Positions 34,112 through 42,832 of a stretch of 64,000 nucleotides of DNA are shown piece after piece. A model generated the notes under the pieces. That model was not told the origin of the DNA, ran no database searches, and saw nothing but the letters and a program-made list of their open reading frames with translations. Position 1 is the stretch's first letter; every line of letters starts with the position of its first letter. This DNA comes from an uncultured Anaeromusa sp. (GTDB lineage: Bacteria > Bacillota > Negativicutes > Anaeromusales > Anaeromusaceae), in assembly GCF_963668665.1 (NCBI RefSeq), contig NZ_OY764902.1, positions 310,001 to 374,000 on the forward strand, read 5' to 3'. The position numbers and the translations under genes are program-made.

Positions 34112-34139
34112 GAGCCCCAGGGGTAGGGGCTTCTTTTTT
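34112..34139 (+). terminator. Additional terminator-like hairpin before the second chelatase operon
   Basis: AGCCCC / GGGGCT with a 7-base loop and TTCTTTTTT. A third barrier between the promoter at 33353 and the gene at 34219; it could alternatively close a small untranslated transcript. Confidence 0.65.
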
Positions 34140-34218
34140 CTAATCCAGGTAAAAGAGCAAACGCTTAGAAGCCTGATTTGATAGAACTGTTGGTGCTGTA
34201 CAGAAGGGAGCGAGGGAA

Positions 34219-35001
34219 ATGGCGGTAGAGCGTTCTTGTCAAGAATGGGAAGAGAAAAAAGCATTAATGCAAGGTGCGGCAGCTTTTTTTGCTGGAATAC
34301 CAGACGTAAACTCTACCGAAAATGCCCCGCTTCAGTGTTATTTGCAAGCATGTTCTTTGCTGGAGCGCCAGGGAGTTGAAAGAAGTTGTACGCAAAAAGG
34401 ATTTTTGCGTAGCAACGCTTTAAAAGAAACTGATGCTAGGAAGAAAATGGTTTTTCAAAACCAAAATTATTTTTGGGGAGATATCCAAGGGCAAGATGCT
34501 TTTGCTAGAGGATATCGCAGTGCTATGGCTACTTTATTCCAGCTTTTACCGATACCAAAGAGAAAGCAGAGCAAGGAAGCAAGGGTTGTTTTACTTGGCG
34601 GTTCACCTGCGTATGCAGGTGATTTGGTGCGTATAGTGCGTCTTCGCGAGTTATTGCGTCAAAAAAGTATTGTTGTAAAAGCGATACCGGGAATGGGAAG
34701 CTCTTTAGAAGAAATTGCCGAGTCTGTACAAGTTTCCTTGAATGTAGTTGTGCATAAAGAATTGGGAGCGCCAATGGCTCGTTATTTGCAGCGTGAATAT
34801 GGAATTCCTTGGTTGTTGCTGCCTTTATTTACTAGTGAAGCACAGCAAATACAAAGTATTGAAAAGGCGCTGGAAAAGCCGCAACGGCAATGTAACTCTG
34901 CGGATCGAGAAGACTCTCCGGCTGCGCTGTCGCCAGTGGTTTTTTATATAGGATCTTGCCAAAAGGAGAATGATTGTGAAGCCCATAATCTTCAGCAGTA
35001 A
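34219..35001 (+). CDS. Shortened NifK-like paralogue lacking the central cluster-binding segment
   Basis: 260 residues, homologous to the NifK-like protein at 9638: GAAAFFAGIPDV matches GGAAFFAGVPEA, and GMGSSLEEIAESVQVSLNVV matches GAGSSPQELAELAQAEVNLV. About 70 central residues, including the block NSCAVSLIGDD with the third cluster cysteine, are absent, as is the C-terminal third. Of the three candidate cluster cysteines only Cys40 (APLQCY) remains. It has a good start (AAGGGAG before ATG), keeps an intact frame and overlaps the CobN-like gene, so it seems expressed. A catalytic role is unlikely; a scaffold or chelatase partner role is possible. Confidence 0.75.
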   Translation: MAVERSCQEWEEKKALMQGAAAFFAGIPDVNSTENAPLQCYLQACSLLERQGVERSCTQKGFLRSNALKETDARKKMVFQNQNYFWGDIQGQDAFARGYRSAMATLFQLLPIPKRKQSKEARVVLLGGSPAYAGDLVRIVRLRELLRQKSIVVKAIPGMGSSLEEIAESVQVSLNVVVHKELGAPMARYLQREYGIPWLLLPLFTSEAQQIQSIEKALEKPQRQCNSADREDSPAALSPVVFYIGSCQKENDCEAHNLQQ

Positions 35002-38000
35002 TATTGATCGTCAGTATCGCCAAATGCAACAAGCGTTACAGGAATTGCGCAGCGGTGATGAGACAATAAACCTAGGTCGTGTCGTGGATTTACATGAAAA
35101 TTTACGATGGAATATAGAATGGCAGCGGCAGTTAGATAACTGCGGCTGCTTTATCTGTTCCTGGATGGGACATGGTAAAGAATGGGATTTTCTAAAAAAA
35201 ACAATAGACTATTTAAAGTATCGAGGAAAAAAGTACATAGTTCTGCCGGCGAATCCTTTGGCGGAAGGTGGAGAAAAACAAGGGTTTGAAGAAGAAGAGC
35301 AAACTCGTTTGCGGCGATATTTGACTTATGGAGGAAAAGAAAATTATTGCAATCTTTGGCTCTGGCTTCGCAATGTCGCTGAAGGTAACGGCGAGTTATG
35401 GAAGGAACCTGTGCCTCAGTCCTGGCAAGGAATCTTTCGTCCTGGTCAGGAAGGAACAATACAAGATATTGCAATTTACAAAGAGCAATTTTTACACGGG
35501 GCTAAATTAGTTGCGGGCGTCTTGTTTCCACGCGATGAGTGGGTTTGGCGCGATTTGCGGCATCAGGAAAGCTTGATTCGAGAGTTGGAGGCGCAGGGGC
35601 TGCAGGTCATTCCGGTTTTTAGCCATTGGGCCAAGAACGAGGCTTTAGGGGCGCCGGGCGTAGATGAGGCGGTACGGCGTTTTTTCTTTGATGCAACAGG
35701 ACGCTGCTTAGTGGATGTTGTTATTAATTGCTTCAAGTTTTCCCTTACTGTTGGCCGTCCTGTGGATCCTTTGTTTTTACAGAAATTGAATGTGCCGATT
35801 TTACAAGGCGTTACCTTGCTGCAAACAGAGGAGAGCTGGGAGACAAGCGTAACCGGTCTAAACCCTGTAGAACTTTCTTGCTGTGTTGTGCTTCCAGAGT
35901 TTGACGGTGTGATTCATGGAGCGCCTCTGGCAGCGAAAAATCCAGCTGAAGACGGGGCAAGTCATTTTGAACCGATCGCGGAACGGTGCAAGGCTATGGC
36001 TGCCAGGGCGGCAAAGTGGGCTAGGCTGCGTCAGAAGAAGAATAGCGAAAAGAAAATTGCTATCATTTTTCATAATTATCCGCCCCGCAATTTCAATATC
36101 GGTACGGCGGAAGGTCTTGATTCTCCCGCAAGCGTACAGCGGCTGCTGGAGAGAATGGAGGCAGCCGGCTATCTAGTTGGCGAGCTGCCCGCGAATGGGG
36201 CGGAGCTGCTGGAAGCCATGCTGGCCCAAGCGACCAATGACGGACGTTTTTTGACAGACAAACAAAAGAAGACTGCTTTGGGCTGGGTTGAGTCAAAACG
36301 GGTTCAAGAATGGGCGAAACAGTGGCCCCCAAAAGTGCGGACGCATATGAAGGAAAGCTGGGGAGAGGCTCCGGGAGAAGCCTTTTGTTATGAAGAAGGC
36401 TTGCTGGTGCCTGGTTTACGCCTGGGTAATGTGGTGGTTACGGTTCAGCCGCCGCGAGGCTTTGAAGGAGATCCGGGGAAACTGTATCATTCGCCGGATT
36501 GTGCGCCCACCTATCATTACTTGGCCTGTTATCGTTGGCTGAAAGAGGATTTTCAAGCGGATGCGGTGGTACATATTGGCACTCATGGCTCGTTGGAATG
36601 GCTGCCAGGCAAGGGCGCGGGACTGAGCGAAGCGTGCTATCCGGATTTGGCATTGGCGGACTTGCCGAACGTATATCCGTACTTGATTACGGTTATTGGC
36701 GAAGGCGTACAGGCTAAACGGCGCAGCGCCGCCTGCCTAATCGGGCATTTGCCGACGCCCATGGCTAGGGCGGAAGCGTATGAAGAACTGGAAGAATTAG
36801 AAAAAATGCTCGAAGAGTACCAGCATTTCCTAACCTTTCAACCGGAACAGGCGGAGGTAGCGGCTGGACGAATTCGGGAAAAAGCGGCGACTGCATCCAT
36901 GGAAAAGGAAGTGCCGCCGGAGGCGGACTTTTCAGCTTATGCTTTAAAGCTGCACGCCTATATTTCAGATATTAAAAACATGTCCATTCGTACAGGTTTG
37001 CATATACTCGGGCAGGCGCCGCAGCAGGAGACTCTTCTTGGCTACTTGCTGGCGCTGACTCGCGTCGAGCAGGCGGAGCAGCCTTCTTTGCCGAAACTGC
37101 TGGTTAACATCCGCGGCTATGAGTATGAGGCTTTGCTGGCGGCAAGCGGCGTGCTGACGCCAGACGGCCTGCAAACGCAGGGGCGGATTTTGGATGAAGT
37201 GGAAGAAGCGGCCAGGCGTTTTATCGGCATTTTGCAAGCCGGGAATTTTAATGAAGCGGCGCGGCGAAGCGCGGTGGCTAGTATTGGTGATTGTGATGCT
37301 TTGTTGCGGGAACAGCTGGCAGGGTTAGCGGAGCATATTTGCGAAGTGCTGGTTCCGGCATTGCAGGCGACAAGTCAGGAAATGGGCCATTTGCTGGACG
37401 CTTTATCCGGCTGTTATGTAGAGCCGGGCCCTGCTGGCTCGCCTACCAGCGGTATGACTGACGTACTGCCCACAGGGCGCAATTTTTATGGCGTCGATCC
37501 AAAGCTGCTGCCCTCCCCGGCGGCGTGGGAGCTGGGCTGCCAACTAGGTGATGGCGTGATTGCCCGTTACATTGCGGAAGAAGGGCGGTATCCGGAAAAT
37601 ATTGGCATGATTTTTTGGAGCGGCGCCAATATGCGCAGCCGAGGGCAATGCATTGCGGAATTTCTTTACTTTTTAGGAGTGCGGCCGGTTTGGCAAAAAG
37701 GAAGTCAGCGGGTCATTGCCTTGGAAGTGATCCCACTGGCGGAATTGAAACGTCCGCGCCTGGACGTAACCGCCCGCATCAGCGGCATGTTTCGCGATGC
37801 CATGCCGGTAGTGGTTCAATGGATGGATGAAGCCGTTTCCATGGTGGCTGCCTTGGAAGAAGACGCCGAGGATAACTATGTGCGCAAGCATGTGCAGCAG
37901 GATGCCGCGCAGCTGGCGGTAAACGGTGCTGCGCCAAGCGACGCTTGGCGTCAGGCGAGCTTTCGTATTTTTGGCTGTCCGCCGGGCGCCTATGGCGCCG

Positions 38001-38686
38001 GTGTGGGAAGCGTCATTGAAGAGCGCAACTGGGAGTCGGTAGACGATTTAGCGAAAGCCTATGTGCGCTGGGGCGCTCATGCTTATGGCGCAAAAGCTCA
38101 GGGGGATTTTGTGCCTGCCTTGTTTGCGCAGCGCTTGCAGATGCTGGATGTAACGGTGAAAAACGAAGACAATCGGGAAGTCAACATGTTCAATTCGGAT
38201 GATTTCAACTCCTATCATGGCGGCATGATTGCCGCTGTTAGGTCGCTGAAAGGGGAAGCTCCCCGCTCTTATTGCGGCGACACCTCGGATCGCGGCCAGG
38301 TGAAGGTGCGGTCGCTCCAGGAGGAAGTGAAGCGTCTTTTTCGCGGCGAGATGGCGAATCCTAAATTTATTGAAGGTATGAAACATCACGGTTATAAAGG
38401 CGCAGCAGATTTAGCCGGCTTGGTTTCTCGCTGCTTGGGCTGGGATGCCACCAGCGCGGTCATGGAAGACTGGATGTATCAAACTTTGGCGGAAAAATAT
38501 GCTCTTGACGCGACTATGCAGGAGTGGATGAAAGAGGTCAATCCGTGGGCGTTGGAGCGCATTACGGAGAAACTCTTGGAAGCGTCACAGCGGCAGTTGT
38601 GGCAGACAGACGAAGCCATGCTGCAGCAGTTGCGCCGGTTGCAGTTGGATATTGAAGGAGACCTGGAGGAACGAAGCGATGCATAG
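34976..38686 (+). CDS. CobN/BchH-like metal-chelatase large subunit (intact copy)
   Basis: About 1236 residues, the normal size for CobN/BchH, the tetrapyrrole- and metal-binding subunit of ATP-dependent chelatases; HmuS-type relatives act in heme demetallation. Family blocks include GTHGSLEWLPGKGAGLSEACY, VIGEGVQAKRRSAACL, VEPGPAGSPTSGMTDVLPTG, MFRDAMPVVVQWMDEAV and FNSDDFNSYHGGMIAAVRS. GTG 34976 is favoured by GGAG 8 bases upstream; ATG 34970 is the alternative. It is paralogous along its length to the split protein at 14977-18689. ChlI- and ChlD-like partners follow. Metal and direction (insertion or removal) cannot be told. Confidence 0.93.
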   Translation: MKPIIFSSNIDRQYRQMQQALQELRSGDETINLGRVVDLHENLRWNIEWQRQLDNCGCFICSWMGHGKEWDFLKKTIDYLKYRGKKYIVLPANPLAEGGEKQGFEEEEQTRLRRYLTYGGKENYCNLWLWLRNVAEGNGELWKEPVPQSWQGIFRPGQEGTIQDIAIYKEQFLHGAKLVAGVLFPRDEWVWRDLRHQESLIRELEAQGLQVIPVFSHWAKNEALGAPGVDEAVRRFFFDATGRCLVDVVINCFKFSLTVGRPVDPLFLQKLNVPILQGVTLLQTEESWETSVTGLNPVELSCCVVLPEFDGVIHGAPLAAKNPAEDGASHFEPIAERCKAMAARAAKWARLRQKKNSEKKIAIIFHNYPPRNFNIGTAEGLDSPASVQRLLERMEAAGYLVGELPANGAELLEAMLAQATNDGRFLTDKQKKTALGWVESKRVQEWAKQWPPKVRTHMKESWGEAPGEAFCYEEGLLVPGLRLGNVVVTVQPPRGFEGDPGKLYHSPDCAPTYHYLACYRWLKEDFQADAVVHIGTHGSLEWLPGKGAGLSEACYPDLALADLPNVYPYLITVIGEGVQAKRRSAACLIGHLPTPMARAEAYEELEELEKMLEEYQHFLTFQPEQAEVAAGRIREKAATASMEKEVPPEADFSAYALKLHAYISDIKNMSIRTGLHILGQAPQQETLLGYLLALTRVEQAEQPSLPKLLVNIRGYEYEALLAASGVLTPDGLQTQGRILDEVEEAARRFIGILQAGNFNEAARRSAVASIGDCDALLREQLAGLAEHICEVLVPALQATSQEMGHLLDALSGCYVEPGPAGSPTSGMTDVLPTGRNFYGVDPKLLPSPAAWELGCQLGDGVIARYIAEEGRYPENIGMIFWSGANMRSRGQCIAEFLYFLGVRPVWQKGSQRVIALEVIPLAELKRPRLDVTARISGMFRDAMPVVVQWMDEAVSMVAALEEDAEDNYVRKHVQQDAAQLAVNGAAPSDAWRQASFRIFGCPPGAYGAGVGSVIEERNWESVDDLAKAYVRWGAHAYGAKAQGDFVPALFAQRLQMLDVTVKNEDNREVNMFNSDDFNSYHGGMIAAVRSLKGEAPRSYCGDTSDRGQVKVRSLQEEVKRLFRGEMANPKFIEGMKHHGYKGAADLAGLVSRCLGWDATSAVMEDWMYQTLAEKYALDATMQEWMKEVNPWALERITEKLLEASQRQLWQTDEAMLQQLRRLQLDIEGDLEERSDA

Positions 38687-39740
38687 CTGGCAAGGCTGCC
38701 GCGTTTTGATTTTGGAATTGACAGGGCAATGTAATTTTGCCTGCCGCTACTGTTATGCCGCCGGAAAAAAGCCGTTGTCCATGCCGCTGGCGGTCGCTAA
38801 GCAGGCGATAGCCTCCGTAGCGGCATCACAAGAATCACAAGAGCCATTTTTAGTGCAGTTTACAGGAGGAGAGCCGCTGCTGGCGGCGGAGGCGCTGCTC
38901 AAGACGGCGGCCTGGATTCGGGAACGAAAATGGCCGGCTGTGCTGCAGATGCAGACAAATGGCTCGCTTCTTACGGCGGAGCTAGCGAAACAGCTGCGTC
39001 AATACGGAGTCGGCGTGGGGGTTAGTGTGGACGGCAGGCCTGCGGTTCACGATCAAATGCGCTGCTTTCCGGACGGCAAAGGAACTATGCAATCCGTGGC
39101 TTTGGGTATGAAGAATTTGGCGGAAGAAAAATGCGGCGCAGGAGTTACTTGCGTGGTTACGGCGGAAAATGTTCTTAAGCTGTCGGAGACGGTTGATATG
39201 GCGTGCTACTTAGGGTGCGCGCGCTCGTTAGGCTTTGATCTGCTGCGTCCAAGAGGCAGAGGCGATCAGGTGCAAGCGCCGCAAGCGGCGCAAGTGGAGC
39301 AGGGCTTTTGGCAGGCGCTGGAGAGAAATGAGTTTTGGCGCAAGGCTAACGGGGGGGCTCTGGAGATGGCCCAAGTCGCCAGAGTCGATAAATTGCAGCA
39401 AAGCAAGCTAGCCTGCTTTGGACACTGTCATGCGATGACTGGCGAAGCCTTGTATGTGGCTGCAGACGGCTCGCTATACGCTTGCGCGTCGTTGTCAGGG
39501 GATGCGCATTTTTACCTGGGGCGCGTAGAGGAAGGACCGGAGCCGCTTTTACGCAAGCGCGCGGCGGAACGAATCTGCGACGGTATGGCTATGTGTCGCA
39601 ACTGCCAATGGCTGCCGCATTGCGGCGGCGGCTGTTTTTCCAGATGGTACGATGCACAAGGAGCGCCGCAGAACGTCGAAGGGGAATGTGCGTTGAAACG
39701 CACGGCGGCGCGCTGGTGGCTGCAAGAGCATAAGCAATAA
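38679..39740 (+). CDS. Radical SAM enzyme with SPASM-like C-terminal cysteines
   Basis: 353 residues. The radical SAM motif is Cys18-x3-Cys22-x2-Cys25 (QCNFACRYCYA), followed by FTGGEPLL and MQTNGSLL. A C-terminal region has many cysteines (CFGHCHAM, LYACASLSG, CDGMAMCRNCQWLPHCGGGC) that fit auxiliary Fe-S clusters of the SPASM type. Such enzymes modify peptides, or, in the NirJ/AhbC/AhbD branch, tetrapyrrole side chains. Sandwiched between CobN-like and ChlI-like genes (8-bp overlap with the former), a tetrapyrrole substrate is the better inference. ATG 38679 has GGAGGA 8 bases upstream. Confidence 0.88.
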   Translation: MHSWQGCRVLILELTGQCNFACRYCYAAGKKPLSMPLAVAKQAIASVAASQESQEPFLVQFTGGEPLLAAEALLKTAAWIRERKWPAVLQMQTNGSLLTAELAKQLRQYGVGVGVSVDGRPAVHDQMRCFPDGKGTMQSVALGMKNLAEEKCGAGVTCVVTAENVLKLSETVDMACYLGCARSLGFDLLRPRGRGDQVQAPQAAQVEQGFWQALERNEFWRKANGGALEMAQVARVDKLQQSKLACFGHCHAMTGEALYVAADGSLYACASLSGDAHFYLGRVEEGPEPLLRKRAAERICDGMAMCRNCQWLPHCGGGCFSRWYDAQGAPQNVEGECALKRTAARWWLQEHKQ

Positions 39741-39761
39741 AGATAGATGGAGGAGTTAACT

Positions 39762-40820
39762 ATGAAACGAACCCAAGTATATCCTTTTAGCGCTATTGTC
39801 GGGCAGGAGGACATGAAGCTGGCTCTGCTTTTAAATGTGGTGAATCCGGCATTAGGGGGCGTATTGGTTAAAGGGGAAAAGGGAACTGCAAAGTCAACGG
39901 CCGTACGGGCCTTGGCGGCGCTCTTGCCGGCTGTTGAAATGGCGGCTGGCTGTCCCTTTCATTGCGACCCGACGGATGCGGGACGCTTATGTGACGCTTG
40001 TGCCGCCAAACTGGCGAAGAATGGCGCCCTTAGCGGCGTTTCAGGCTTTATGCGCGTCGTGGAACTGCCTGTGAGCGCTACGGAAGACCGGGTAGTGGGG
40101 ACCTTGGATATGGAGTACGCCATTAAAGAAGGGGAAAAGAAATTTGAACCCGGCATTTTGGCGGAAGCCAATCGCAATATTTTGTATGTTGATGAAATCA
40201 ATTTGCTTGACGATCATGTAGTGGATGTTTTGCTGGACGCCGCGGCGATGGGCGTCAATACGGTAGAACGCGAAGGCGTTTCTTATTCGCATCCGGCCCG
40301 GTTTGTGCTGGTTGGTACGATGAACCCGGAAGAGGGGGATATTCGCCCGCAGTTATTGGACCGTTTTGCGCTGTCTGTGGAAGTGGCTGGCGAAAATGAA
40401 GCTTCTTCTCGGGTGGAGGTCATTAAACGGCGCATGGCTTATGAAGCGGGGCCAAGGGAATTTCGCGGCGCTTGGGAGGCGGCGGAAGAGGAATTGGCGC
40501 GGAAAATTACCGCCGCGAGGAAGCTGCTGCCCCAGGTAGCGATTGAGGATGAATTGCTCTTGCGGGTAGCCGAGGCTTCCTTAAAGTTGGGCGTGGACGG
40601 ACATCGGGCGGATATTACGGTCATTAAAACGGCTTTAACTTTGGCGGCCCTGGAGGAGCGTAAGGAAGCCACGCTGCTGGATGTGCGCCGCGCGGCGTCT
40701 TTGGCTTTGCCGCACCGCATGCGGCGGCGGCCTTTTGAAGAAGCGAGCCTTTCAGTTCAGGTACTAGATGAACTGTTTGGCGCAGCAGAGGAGAATGGAA
40801 CATGCGCAGCGGCGGAGTAA
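39762..40820 (+). CDS. ChlI/BchI-like AAA+ ATPase subunit of a metal chelatase
   Basis: 352 residues, the AAA+ motor subunit of Mg-chelatase-type enzymes. It has [17 protein letters not shown], Walker A GEKGTAKS (residues 38-45), Walker [31 protein letters not shown] and a C-terminal [17 protein letters not shown] lid region. Two Cys pairs (CPFHCDP, CDACAAK) near residues 62-83 could bind metal. ATG 39762 follows GGAGGA. It overlaps the ChlD-like gene by 19 bp, so the two ATPase subunits are coupled. Together with the CobN-like protein they would form a three-part chelatase. Confidence 0.93.
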   Translation: MKRTQVYPFSAIVGQEDMKLALLLNVVNPALGGVLVKGEKGTAKSTAVRALAALLPAVEMAAGCPFHCDPTDAGRLCDACAAKLAKNGALSGVSGFMRVVELPVSATEDRVVGTLDMEYAIKEGEKKFEPGILAEANRNILYVDEINLLDDHVVDVLLDAAAMGVNTVEREGVSYSHPARFVLVGTMNPEEGDIRPQLLDRFALSVEVAGENEASSRVEVIKRRMAYEAGPREFRGAWEAAEEELARKITAARKLLPQVAIEDELLLRVAEASLKLGVDGHRADITVIKTALTLAALEERKEATLLDVRRAASLALPHRMRRRPFEEASLSVQVLDELFGAAEENGTCAAAE

Positions 40821-42736
40821 TGCCTTTTTCGGCCATTGTGGGGCAGGAGCAGGCTAAAGAAGCGCTGCTTTTGGCTGTGGTCAATCCCGCAGCCGGAGGA
40901 ATTTTGCTTTCCGGGGATAAGGGCAGTGCGAAGTCGACTTTGGTTCGCTCTTTAGGAAATCTGGCGCCGGAACTAGGCTTGCGTACGCTACCTTTGCATA
41001 TTACAGAGGACCGTCTTTTTGGCAGTCTCGATTGGGAAACAGCGCTGGAGACAGGGAAAGAACGGTTGCAAAAAGGCCTGTTAACGGAAGCGGACGGATG
41101 TGTGCTTTATGTAGATGAAGTAAACTTGCTGCGCAGCGAAGTGATTGGGCCGTTGCTGGACGCTGCTTTGTCCGGCTGCGTACGCATTGAGCGTGAAGGC
41201 TTGTCCCAGGTGAGTAAAACTTCGTTCTGCGTGGTAGGTACGATGAATCCGGAAGAAGGAACCTTGCCTGACGCTCTTTTGGATCGTTTTGGACTTATGG
41301 TATCCATAAGTGCGGAAAAGGAGGCCCCTTTGCGCGCGCAAATCGTCAAACAAGTGCTGCGCTGGGAGCGGGAACCGGAGCAAGTAGCTAAGACGTGGGA
41401 AGCTGAGGAAAGACACTTGCGAGATAAAATATTGCAAGCTAGAGAATGCGTGTGTCAGGTCGAAGTTTCCGCGGCAATGATGGAATTGGCGGCGGCGTGG
41501 TGCTCGCAAGGACATTGCGCAGGACATCGGGGTGAGTTGTTTTTACTGGAAGCGGCTAAGAGCGCCGCTGCATTAGATGAGCGTTTATACGTACTGCCTA
41601 AAGACATGGAAAAAGCGGCTCTCTACGTATTGCCGCATCGAGTGCGGCAGCAGCAAGAACCGCCTATGTCGGAAGAAAACCAGGAGGATTCGCAGCAGGA
41701 GGAAGAACCGCCGGAAAACGAGAAAAGCGAGCAGGATGATCTGCAGCAGCCGCAAGAGCCGGAAATAGACGCAGAAAAGCCGGCGGAAAATGAAAACCAG
41801 CAAGACGAAACGCCGGAAAACGAGCAAAAGGAGCAAGAAAAACCGCCGGAGCCGGACTCGGAGCCGACTCCTCAGGAAAAAGTGGACTTGCCGCTGCCTA
41901 AGGGTTTAATGCAGATGAAATTGGAAGAGACCATGGATCGCCGCGAACGGGCTGGTAATGGCAAGCGTAGCCGTACCCGTTCCTCCTTGAAGCAGGGACG
42001 GTATGTGCGGGCCATTTTTCCTAACGGCAAGGTCAGCGATCTGGCTTTTGACGCAACCTTGCGTGCGGCTGCGCCTTGGCAGAAAAAAAGAGCGTCTCAA
42101 GGCGTAAAGCTGGTGATAAAAACGGAGGATTTACGCCAAAAGGTGCGGGAAACACGCGTGGGAGGCGTTTTCTTTTTTGTAGTTGACGCCAGCGGTTCGA
42201 TGGGGGCCAAAAAGAGAATGGCGGCGGTCAAAGGGGCGATTTTATCATTTTTACAGGATGCCTATCAAAAACGGGACCGTGTTGCTCTTGTCGCCTTTCG
42301 CCGTCATGAGGCGGAAGTGCTTTTGCCGGTAACACGCAGTTTGGATTTGGCGCGAAAATGCTTGCAGCAGCTGCCTACAGGAGGCCGTACGCCATTAGCT
42401 GCGGCGCTGGAGACAACGGCCCGGGAGATTGAGTGTTTGCGTTTGCGGGAAAAAGAATCCAGGCCTGTTGTTGTTTTGGTTACAGACGGGCGCGCTAACA
42501 GCGGCGGCGCAGACCCTGTGCAAGAAGCGCGGGACGCTGCGGAAAAACTGGGAAATCAGGACATTCCCGCCTTGGTGATTGATACGGAAGAGGATTTTGT
42601 CCGCATGGGCATTGCTAAAGAAATCGCTTTGCGGCTGCAGGGAACCTATCGTCCGCTGCGGTCCATCGAAAGCGACGGCTTAGTGCGTATACTTCGCGGC
42701 TGGCGGGCGCAGCGCGAAGCCGGCGGCGCAAGATGA
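40802..42736 (+). CDS. ChlD/BchD-like chelatase subunit with AAA+ and von Willebrand A domains
   Basis: 644 residues in three parts. An AAA+ domain (1 to ~290) has an intact Walker A GDKGSAKS and [11 protein letters not shown] strongly acidic Glu/Pro/Gln-rich linker (about 290-375) is the hallmark of ChlD/BchD proteins. The C-terminal vWA domain has the MIDAS motif DASGSMG (about 462-468), TPLAAAL and [10 protein letters not shown]. It bridges the ChlI-like hexamer and the CobN/BchH-like subunit. The start is inside the ChlI-like gene, with GAGGAG upstream. An intact ATP loop is notable because many ChlD proteins are inactive ATPases. Confidence 0.93.
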   Translation: MRSGGVMPFSAIVGQEQAKEALLLAVVNPAAGGILLSGDKGSAKSTLVRSLGNLAPELGLRTLPLHITEDRLFGSLDWETALETGKERLQKGLLTEADGCVLYVDEVNLLRSEVIGPLLDAALSGCVRIEREGLSQVSKTSFCVVGTMNPEEGTLPDALLDRFGLMVSISAEKEAPLRAQIVKQVLRWEREPEQVAKTWEAEERHLRDKILQARECVCQVEVSAAMMELAAAWCSQGHCAGHRGELFLLEAAKSAAALDERLYVLPKDMEKAALYVLPHRVRQQQEPPMSEENQEDSQQEEEPPENEKSEQDDLQQPQEPEIDAEKPAENENQQDETPENEQKEQEKPPEPDSEPTPQEKVDLPLPKGLMQMKLEETMDRRERAGNGKRSRTRSSLKQGRYVRAIFPNGKVSDLAFDATLRAAAPWQKKRASQGVKLVIKTEDLRQKVRETRVGGVFFFVVDASGSMGAKKRMAAVKGAILSFLQDAYQKRDRVALVAFRRHEAEVLLPVTRSLDLARKCLQQLPTGGRTPLAAALETTAREIECLRLREKESRPVVVLVTDGRANSGGADPVQEARDAAEKLGNQDIPALVIDTEEDFVRMGIAKEIALRLQGTYRPLRSIESDGLVRILRGWRAQREAGGAR

Positions 42737-42832
42737 TAGGGATTGATTAGCCTTTTCATGGAAATTGTTGTTGTTATTGTGGCGAAAGCTGCGTAAAAAA
42801 ATAATAAGAAGTACATAGAGGAGCTGTGTGTA

